A stretch of 64,000 nucleotides of DNA, taken from positions 9,515,466-9,579,465 of the forward strand of contig NC_133954.1 of the NCBI RefSeq assembly GCF_031877795.1. Reading direction: 5' to 3'. A model generated the notes under the pieces. It had not been told where the DNA came from and searched no databases. It saw only the letters and a program-made list of their open reading frames with translations. Each line of letters starts with the position of its first letter. Position 1 is the stretch's first letter. The position numbers and the translations under genes were made by a program. Shown one piece after another: positions 55,800-64,000 of the stretch. The stretch comes from Strix aluco. Its lineage: Eukaryota > Chordata > Aves > Strigiformes > Strigidae.

Positions 55800-55975
55800 A
55801 ATATCAGCTATACCTAGCTCTGTATGGCACTTTTCATTATTAGGCTGCAAATCATTTTAGGAGAGAGTTCACTGTATCCCTATTTTACACACAGGGAGAC
55901 CAACACACAGCACGTAGTTGCACAGAAGGGTTGGCCGAGCTTAGCCCGCTAGGAAAGCCAGTAGGTAGCAGAACG
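55800..55975 (+). repeat. Possible MIR-like remnant in the KRT23 3' UTR
   Basis: CCCTATTTTACACACAGGGA, then GACCAACACACAG, resembles the MIR core (CCATTTTACAGATGAGGAAACTGAGGCACAG). If the poly(A) signal at 55573 is used, this remnant is transcribed as part of the KRT23 3' UTR. Weak match. Confidence 0.3.
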
Positions 55976-55982
55976 TTTTCCT

Positions 55983-58900
55983 TCATGCTTGCTGGTGGAT
56001 CTCGTTGATGGTGGAGGACACCACCTGCCCATTCACACTGTCATGGACAATTGCTTTGATCTTTCGATTGGTCAGCCCAGCGTGTTCTGAAAGAAAAAGC
56101 AAAGTTAATTACACAAGAAGCAATGCTGAGACAAGATGATGCAGGGAAAGCTTCATTTACAGAAATTTACCAGTTGCCTCCTCAACTGATTTACCTTCAC
56201 ATGTTTCCCTTTAAGCCAATACTTATTATTGCTCTTTGTGAAATGTAGTGCCAGAAAGTCACCCTGAGTCTCGTCCAGGTCAGGGCAACTGAATAATAGA
56301 GCTCCATCCCAGCCAATGCAAATCTAACTTCAGAGCGGATTATCCTAAATGTCTGTAGGTCATGTTCATGCCAGAGTATGAGTTTCCAGACATGCAGATT
56401 TTCTGTTTGTTCTTAAGCCCTAACACTGTTTTAGTCACCAAATGCCTCCTCATATACCATGAAAGCTTTAGTCTTCAGTCTGAGCTTTGGGGAACGTGCT
56501 TGACTAACAGAGGTCAGTCTGAAGATAGTCCACGAGTGGGCAGACACAGCAGAACGTGCTCTGAAGCGCAGCCCTTCACAAGCCTGGTGAATCAATGAAA
56601 TTATTCTCAAATATGGCCTACATGAGAATTAACTGCCATGCAAACCTTTCATAGTTCATTCCAGTAAGATAAAAATCATTCTGAGTAAAATTTGGTTGGA
56701 AATGACAATAATTGTCACTGTAGAGAACAAAATAAGGGATTTTTACCTTTAGCTTTTGATTCAGGTTTTCTTGCTATCCTGTAAAGATAATAACACAGAG
56801 AAAAAATAATGATTATACTTATTTCAAGAAGTTATTAATCCCCTTCTTCTTACTGATTCTAAGGAGACCTCATACAACTATGAAAAGAGGTAAATTAAAA
56901 AAAAAAAGATGCTTTTACACCACGAGAATTTTTCCTCTTCAGTAGTCTTAGGTACAGACAGCCTCATCTGAAACTGTCCTGTGTGCATCCGTCGCTGCTT
57001 CTCCTGTGGACAGTGGCATTGCTTCCCCTGTGTTCCGAGTTGCTCGAGTGGATCCCATTTTGGCTTCTGACAAATAGCCCCGCACCTGGTGCCACACTGT
57101 CCTGCCTCCCTGAGATGTGCAGTGACAAAGGCCGCTAATCTTTCTTTTTCTGATTTTGTATACGTAAGACATACTTGGTGTGTGAGATGAGAGAGTAAAG
57201 AATAGAGGGCCAAAGATTTCTGAACGCAGAGCTTGTGGACAAGGCCGAGATGGGGAAACCAGACAAGCCATCAGCAGAGGGACATCCTGTACAGATTTTG
57301 TGTGCTGGCGTTTGGAACTGCACAGGCCTGACCAAAAAAGATCTAAACTTGTCTCCGGGCTTCTTTTTGATCTAGAACTTCTTTTGAAGATAGGAAATGA
57401 CCATGACTTTTACTGAAATTGGCTTTTTTTCCTATGCTGAGATAGACCTGCTGTGGGAATCTAGATTTTTTTTTTTAATAAAAAGTTATATTAATTTAGG
57501 TAATCCAAATTACACGGATACAGGTTTCTCTGCATACTAAGTGGCTCAAGCTTTTTATTATGATCCATCACATTAAAATACCAACCCTTGATGTAGCGTG
57601 GAACTCACAAGCTTTGATTAAGCATAAACAAACAAACAAGTAAATAACCCGAATATGAGAACTCTCTTCTCATCTATTCCAGTCAGGGCGGCTTTGCCTT
57701 ACCCGTCAACATTCCCTTCCAGCAGCAGGCGGTAAGTGGAAATTTCCTTCTCCAGGCGGGTTTTGATCCCAAGAAGAACCTTGTATTGGTTATTTTGCTG
57801 CTTAATGTCATGACGAACCTGGCTTAGCTCTTCCTCACATTTGGAGATTATCTGCTGCATGTTTTGAAGCGCAACAGCGTAGTAATTCCGAGTGTCAGCC
57901 AAGGTGTCTTCCAGCATGTGTTTCTGACAGAGCAGATAATACCAATACTACGATTATTATTTATGTGGTAGATATAATGCAGAAATGCAGCACATTTGGT
58001 CTCTAGCTAGAAGATTGCAAAATTAAGACTGTGGTAATTTAAACACTTATGCATTTGCATGACTATTCATGTGAAGACAGCAGAATCACAAAGCTGTGTC
58101 ATGTGTGCATAATGAGAGGCAAAACCTGAGTAATTTATCCCTGTCATATTCCTCCTGCTCAAAAGCTGTTGACTCTTTTGTCAGTTCTGCATTTACTGTC
58201 CAGAATTGCTCCAAAGTCTCCAAGTCCTGGGTATGTGAGCTTTAACCTGTACAGAGCTGAGTAATATTTTTGAAGATTCCCCAACAACATTTTTCACAGT
58301 TCATATATTTCATGCATTATAATAGCGTCTGTAAATACAAAATTTGTATTACTATCTGTCTTCTTGGACATTTTTTCTTTCTAGATCATGGAGTCAGCTG
58401 TCTGTCCCATCTCTTCTTTTTCTCATCCCCATTTTTTGTTCTAAGGAGAGACATAAATTGTTCTCTTCTTGGTGATGGTTGCTGAATCTATTTTGCATAT
58501 TCTGGCAAAAAGTCAAGCAGAGTCCAAATTCCAATTTCACTGATACGTAATAGATCTATGCTAGGCTATGGACTTAAATTAAGAATTGGTCCACAACAGT
58601 TTCTGAGAACATATGAAGTAACAGTGACCAGTCAGAGATGTCTGCAATAGATACCTTACTCATCTGTGCCTGCAGCTCTATGTCCAGGGACTGTAAAGTT
58701 CGGGTTAGGTCCTTGATCTCGTTCTCATTGCGCTGTATCTGTTCTGGGTTAGGGGCTGCTGCCAGAGACATAGCTGCGCTCTGTGGGGCAGAAGCAAGAG
58801 AAAAGCTTACTGATCCAGTCACGTACAGCACCAGGGAGCTTGGAAATGAGCCGAAAAGGGCTGTTACCTGTTCTTTGTACCAACTGTCCAGGCTTTGACG

Positions 58901-61900
58901 ATTCTTTTCAATTATGGCTTCATAATCTTCTCTTATTTCTGCTAGAATCTTGGCTAAGTCTTCAGGAGGTGCTGCATTTACTTTTACATTGACTTTGAAG
59001 TCCTGTGATGAGCGATTTGCTTCCATATCCTATTCATATATTAGCGGAGGAAACAAGCAAACTTGTTTGTGAAAATGGAAAGTTTTCATTCCTGTCTTGT
59101 CTTCTTCAGTCTCATCCTCTCACAATACCCAAAATATTTTTTTTGCATTATGATAGGTTAATTGTTATATATAGTCAGTTAACACTATTTGGAAAATTTA
59201 TACATGGATGATACTATGACGTGACTTAAACCAGTGACTTGTATCTGATTCTGTGGCAGAACTGTGCTAGAGAACTCAACAAAAACCAGTGAGAAGGTCT
59301 TTTCATATGTTTCTGGAAGATATATACTTAATGAAGAAGCACTGGCGTTTTTTATTTATTATCTATTAGGAACTAAGAAGAAAAAAATTAGCTCTACCCC
59401 AGCCGAAACCAGGACACCTTTGATGAAAATCTAACAGTAATTTCATCTTTCTTACCCTGTATGTTAATATTTATGGAACTATAACTAAGTTTACAGGAGA
59501 GTAATGTAAAAGTTCTATGTAATTGTTAAAGGAATAATTGGATTAAAGCATATAATTACTGTGTAAACAACATAATTACAGGACAAGTCAGGCAGGTATG
59601 GTAACATTCCTTTTGGTGTAGCACAATCGTATGTGCTAGGTACCATTTTCAAAAGCGCCCAGGTAAAGTAGCATTTCAGGGTATGACATCACGGCCTCCG
59701 AAATGCAGATCAACTGGACGCACTGAGGTCTCTGTTGGTTGCCCTGCTTCCAAGAACTGTTTTATTGTAGCTGTTCAGTAGTATCCTTGGCTATAAGGGG
59801 ATCAGCTTCACCTTCTGCTCTGTGACCTTTTGTTTCTGTTCTCCACTTTAATAATCCACAGAAACTGAGTAGGATGTTTGGTTCTGCATTAGGTAATAAC
59901 TGAAAACAATATCAGATCAAGCAAAATGAAAACAGCATGTTGTCAAGCAGTGGTATTATATATGTGGGAATAACAGAGACCTCTGTGGGATAGTTCTGGA
60001 AGAATTCAGAGAAGCATGTTTTTTGACAATTATTAGGTATTATCTAATTATTGCACTTAGGATTTTGCAAGAATAAGTAATTTTACTTGACTTCACCAAC
60101 AATTCTTTTTAATTTTGATCCTTCAAGAATTCAAGGTCTGTTTAGCTCAGGTCAGCCTGCTCTAGGTGACCCTGCTTGAGCTGGGGAGTGACCTCAGGAG
60201 GTCCCTTCCAACCTCAACCACTCCCTGCCTCTGTGATTCTGTGGAATGATATATCCAGAGTTGAGGGAAAAGTCTGTCATGAATAAAACTCAACAGCAAG
60301 CAATAATGTTTCCTATTGACTTGAAATCTCTGTGTATTTATATCTGAGTATCTCTGAGAACATTTCTGTTGAATATGTAAGTTATTATTAGCTATGTGTG
60401 ACAGATGGGTAGATGACTAGAAAAGAATGGGAGAAAATACAGCAATTTGTTATCCTTTCTGAATCCCAACTTAACTGGTAAAGCAGTACACATTTTGTGC
60501 CTCATCTGACTCTCGCTGTCTTCTTTAGAAACACGATTATGTTCTGAATCATCAATCCCATTTATAGATTGTGGATCTTACTCAAAGTTAATTACATGGT
60601 AGCAAAGATCTGTGTGATAGGATTTTACCAAGTGGAACTTTTTCTACCTCCTCATGGTCTTTCCTCCTGAGGATGTGCTCTTCTCTCAAGCCCTCAATTT
60701 CCATTTCCAAATCTGTTGTAACAATGGTCAGGCCGTCGAGCTCCTTACGCAGGTTCTCAACATCAAGCTGCACTCCCTGCCTGCGAGACTTCTCTGCTTC
60801 GTACCTTTGTGAGGAAAAAGAAGATAAAGCATGCGTGTTGAGAACAGACTGCTTCTAACCTCTTGTATTAGTAGTATCAAAGAGAAGTAGACTTGCTGAA
60901 GTCCTCTAAGTAGGGAACTCGAGAGAACAAAAAACCAAGGAAACAAATTCTGTGTCTAAAATATGTTCTTTGAATATTCTTGAGTAGTCTTAAAAATAAG
61001 GTGGGTTTCATTACTGGTTTTCTTTCTTCCTCACAACTCCTCCTATATGGTATGAAATACTTCCTCTTTCTTTCATTTTCCTTTTTGCATTTTAACATTC
61101 ACCAGGTTGTGAAAGCTTTGAGAATATGATTCTCAAAAATTTGCCAATAAGGATGTGAAAACAGTATCAACAATTAATGCTTTCTGTAGATTTTCCAAAA
61201 CTATAACTTTTCAGTACTCCAGAAAATAGGAAAAATGTCACGGAAGCCAGTTATTAACATTCCTCTCTACCCTCTTGCAGTTTGCCATCTGTAGTATGCC
61301 AGAGTCAGAAAGACGCTGCCCTGTCTTCCCTTGGGCATACCAACCAGTTTTGCTCCTCAGAATCCCTCCTTTTACTTCATTTTTGGGGGCAATATTGATA
61401 TTTCTACATTCAATCCATCAGACTCATTCTGCGATTCCAGCCTCTCAAAGTAGTTCCACTGTTGCCTTTTTATGACACTACTGAATGATAAAGAGAGGAA
61501 GGCGAGGCTAGATGAGGCCTACAGTGTTCAGAGCCTTTAAGTTTGTTACAATATTACCAAAAGCTGAGAGAATTTTTTAACAGCTGATCATCATCTGTTG
61601 AAAATAAGACAAATCTTCATGATTTCTAAGAAGTCCATGTTACAGAAATGTAAATTCCTTTCCTTTGCAAAGATCTGCCCGGATCTGTCCAAGCGTTTTG
61701 GCTTTCTAGTTGGTCTGAGAACTATCCTTCAGCAATGTACCGAGAAATCAAACTGTGTGCTGGTAGCCAAGGAAGCACTGGCCCATTTACTGTGGCAAAA
61801 CTTATGAGACTCCGAAGCAGAAGATACGGAAGGACGGGTATTTCCTGCGGAGCTGGTCGGAAGAGGTGATAGGTACAGGAAATAGATTTGGGCTGCACTG

Positions 61901-62318
61901 GGGAAGCACAGTGCAGAGAAGGGTTAATTTGTATTCCCAGATGACACTTTTAAGTGCCTTTTGTCACATCAAGTGTCTGCTGTAAAACCTGCTCTTCAGG
62001 ACCTGAACCAAGTATCATAAACAGGGTGACTCAAGATTCCTCAGCAATCATTTGTGGTTTTTACATCCTTTTTATCCTTTCTGTTTTTTTTTTTTTTCTG
62101 TTCTACATTGGTTTTATTTATCCAGTATCACCAGAAAACCTCAGTAAAATCAGTTTCATATTGGATTATCAAGAAAAAGCAATATTTTGCTTAATCCTCT
62201 TTCAAACGTAATCAGAAAACCAAAGAAGAGCTTACTTGAGCCTGAAGTCTTCAGATGCCATGTTAGCGTTATCAATTTGTAAAAGGATACTGGCATTGGT
62301 GATCTTGCCATCCTCAAT
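55983..62318 (-). CDS. KRT23: KRT23, type I keratin (exons 2-8; exon 1 outside window)
   Basis: Seven exons: 62236-62318, 60648-60804, 58868-59029, 58655-58780, 57703-57923, 56747-56778 and 55983-56086. Sizes are 83, 157, 162, 126 and 221 bp, then 32 and 104 bp; they give 294 residues. K23-specific features are LDGLTIVTTDLEMEIEGLRE in coil 1, DFKVNVKVNAAPPEDL at the exon 4 linker, WYKEQ followed by SAAMS, and a tail of KIKAIVHDSVNGQVVSSTIN type, matching human K23 (KIKAITQETINGRLV). The helix-termination segment is GIKTRLEKEISTYRLLLEGN. The N-terminal exon with head and helix-initiation motif is not found up to 64000, so it lies beyond the right edge. Human K23 is an atypical, stress- and tumour-inducible simple-epithelial keratin. 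The tail exon 7 is very short. Confidence 0.92.
60147..60247 (+). mobile_element. CR1 LINE 3'-end fragment
   Basis: CAGCCTGCTCTAGGTGACCC, then TGCTTGAGCTGGGG, AGGAGGTCCCTTCCAACCTC and a terminal TCTGTGATTCTGTGG, which is the avian CR1 3' end with its octamer tail. It lies in KRT23 intron 3, opposite to the gene's orientation. Confidence 0.9.
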
Positions 62319-64000
62319 CTGGAAAACAGAGAATCCAACAGGAGATTCAGTGTTGCCATATGGTGATGGTCAATAACCTGTGCTGGTTTAGACTCCCTGC
62401 TGCTTGTAGAAAGCATCTAAAGAGTAGAATTCCCATGTTAAGGAGAGTACATGAAAAAAACCAAGCTTAGTTTCCTGCTTCACTTAGATGTTTCTGCAGT
62501 TTTTGACCATAATACTACTTTTCTTTTTGTCTTACTTTTCTGGATATGAAGCAGGAGGAGTCATCTTATTCCTGGCCAGGTAGAGGATATGAATATATTA
62601 CACAAATTTCATGGTATATTACAGAATAACAATCACTGTCTTCCTCTTTTTTTGTGAACTGATTTTGATTCTGTTTAGCATTGCTGGAAAAGCAGCCTTG
62701 GTCATCTCTAGGGCAAATTTCAGTAAGAACTATTAAGCTGTGTCTGAGTACAATCAGAATGCTGGAATTAATCATTGCAGAGGCCTAGCGGTGATGGCAG
62801 CAGCAACTCATGAGAGGACCCCTCAATCCACCACGTGCTTCAGGCTGGAGTCGCATGGATTGTCATGTTGAGAATATCACTGGCATCTAGTTGGCATGGT
62901 CCCTTCAGCTACTCACCTATAGCTGTACTGAATCGCCCAGCAGCACGGAGTGATTACTTCATGTTTCTGATTTTGCTTTGGGATGTTGAAAATTGCCCTA
63001 AAAGGTGCAGGAGAAAGTGCACCACATCATTCATTTAGTGTACTCGGCACGCACTGAAAAGACTTGTAAGTCCCTGTTAACATGAAATAGCTTTGGACTA
63101 TAGATCTGAATATGAACAGCTCAATATCCCATTCAAAATCTGAAAGAATTCTAGCAGGAACTCATACACAATTAATCAGGACCTAATGACTGTGGGACAT
63201 CATGTCCTTTCCTAACAAAGAGGAGAGGGAAGCACGGCTGCAGTTCCAACAGCTGCCTTCACTCAACACTCAGACAGTGAAACAAGGTGCGTTATGGCTG
63301 CACAGAAATCATTAGCCATTTCCAGAGCTCTCAGCACCTTGAAGGAAATCTTCCCACACCTGAATGAATCACAAGGAGACAAGGAAATGACAAAATTGTC
63401 CTGAAGTGTCAGAAGTTTATCTCTCACAATAAAAAGAAGGTACCTGTGGAATGTTTTAACTAATCTGTACATTCTTGAGCAATTAGCAGCACACCTGGGA
63501 TACTGCCCTGGGACATGATCAAGGCCAGCTGAAGTACAGCAATACCTACAGCCGCTGCCTGGAATTTGTTGTCAAAGAGGCAATTCTTGATTCCATCCTT
63601 AGAGAATGGTAAATTTTACTATGGATGGTAATAAGGCAATGAGAAAGCAACATAAGAGTTCTTCAACTTTGTGCCATAATAATTTATGTAACTGCTTTAT
63701 GACTCTGTGCCATCTGAACAATTGTCAGTGTTTTGCCAACTGCTGTACGATACTGATTGCAGTTAGAGCATTTCAAACGTGGATATTTATCTGTTTATAA
63801 TTTTACAGAATTCCTCACTGCATCCATCAGGAATATGGGTGCATCACTAATATCGATCTGCAAACCTGGATAACTTAATTAAGAGCTCACACATTATTAT
63901 ATATGAAATACACTCAAATGCCTTCTCAAACCAGATTTTTTTTCAAGCAGCCTTCTTGCACTGACTTCTTCCTCAGCATGTTCCGTGTTCTTTGTCCGAC
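62319..64000. other. KRT23 intron 1 (partial)
   Basis: Sequence between KRT23 exon 2 and the window edge. No open frame carries the keratin head or LNDRLA motif. No repeat or RNA gene was recognised. Confidence 0.6.

Overview
This is a vertebrate, almost certainly avian, genomic window carrying the SMARCE1 to type I keratin segment (in human, 17q21; in birds, a small GC-rich chromosome). The bird assignment rests on two CR1 LINE 3' ends of the avian type (one ends in GATTCTGTG-like octamers), short introns, and only faint remnants of ancient MIR/L2-like elements. All five protein-coding genes lie on the minus strand, head to tail. I rebuilt them exon by exon from GT-AG junctions, reading phase and protein similarity recalled from the human families; no database search was run.

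Layout from low to high coordinates: (1) 1-2870 holds no recognised gene, but has a compact CpG island (about 2030-2580) just beyond the SMARCE1 stop codon. (2) SMARCE1 (BAF57, a SWI/SNF subunit) spans 2877-17471 in ten coding exons that give 412 aa. A noncoding first exon lies in a large CpG island (about 17890-19480). (3) 19480-23350 is intergenic. (4) KRT222, the headless keratin-like gene, spans 23485-29654 in six exons (280 aa) and has a CpG-island promoter. (5) 30150-33300 is intergenic. (6) KRT12 spans 33667-37327 in eight exons (535 aa); it has a long Gly/Ser/Phe head containing a 36-bp coding tandem repeat, and a TATA box. (7) KRT20-like spans 39753-45164 in eight exons (436 aa), with a TATA box. 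(8) 45260-55570 is a 10-kb intergenic stretch with a small CpG/AP-1/C/EBP-like cluster near 50400-50670. (9) KRT23 spans 55983-62318 (exons 2-8; exon 1 lies beyond the right edge).

The keratin genes keep the canonical type I exon sizes (83, 157, 162, 126 and about 221 bp for exons 2-6). The order SMARCE1-KRT222-KRT12-KRT20-KRT23 matches the mammalian order, but without KRT24, KRT25-28 and KRT10, which in mammals sit between KRT222 and KRT12. SMARCE1 and KRT222 have CpG-island promoters, whereas KRT12 and KRT20 have TATA promoters with short 5' UTRs, which fits broad versus epithelium-restricted expression.

I found no convincing new biological system. The best leads are the unexplained CpG island at the 3' end of SMARCE1, the possible divergent transcript at the SMARCE1 promoter, the repeat-bearing KRT12 head, an unassigned open frame between KRT12 and KRT20, and a candidate regulatory element between KRT20 and KRT23.
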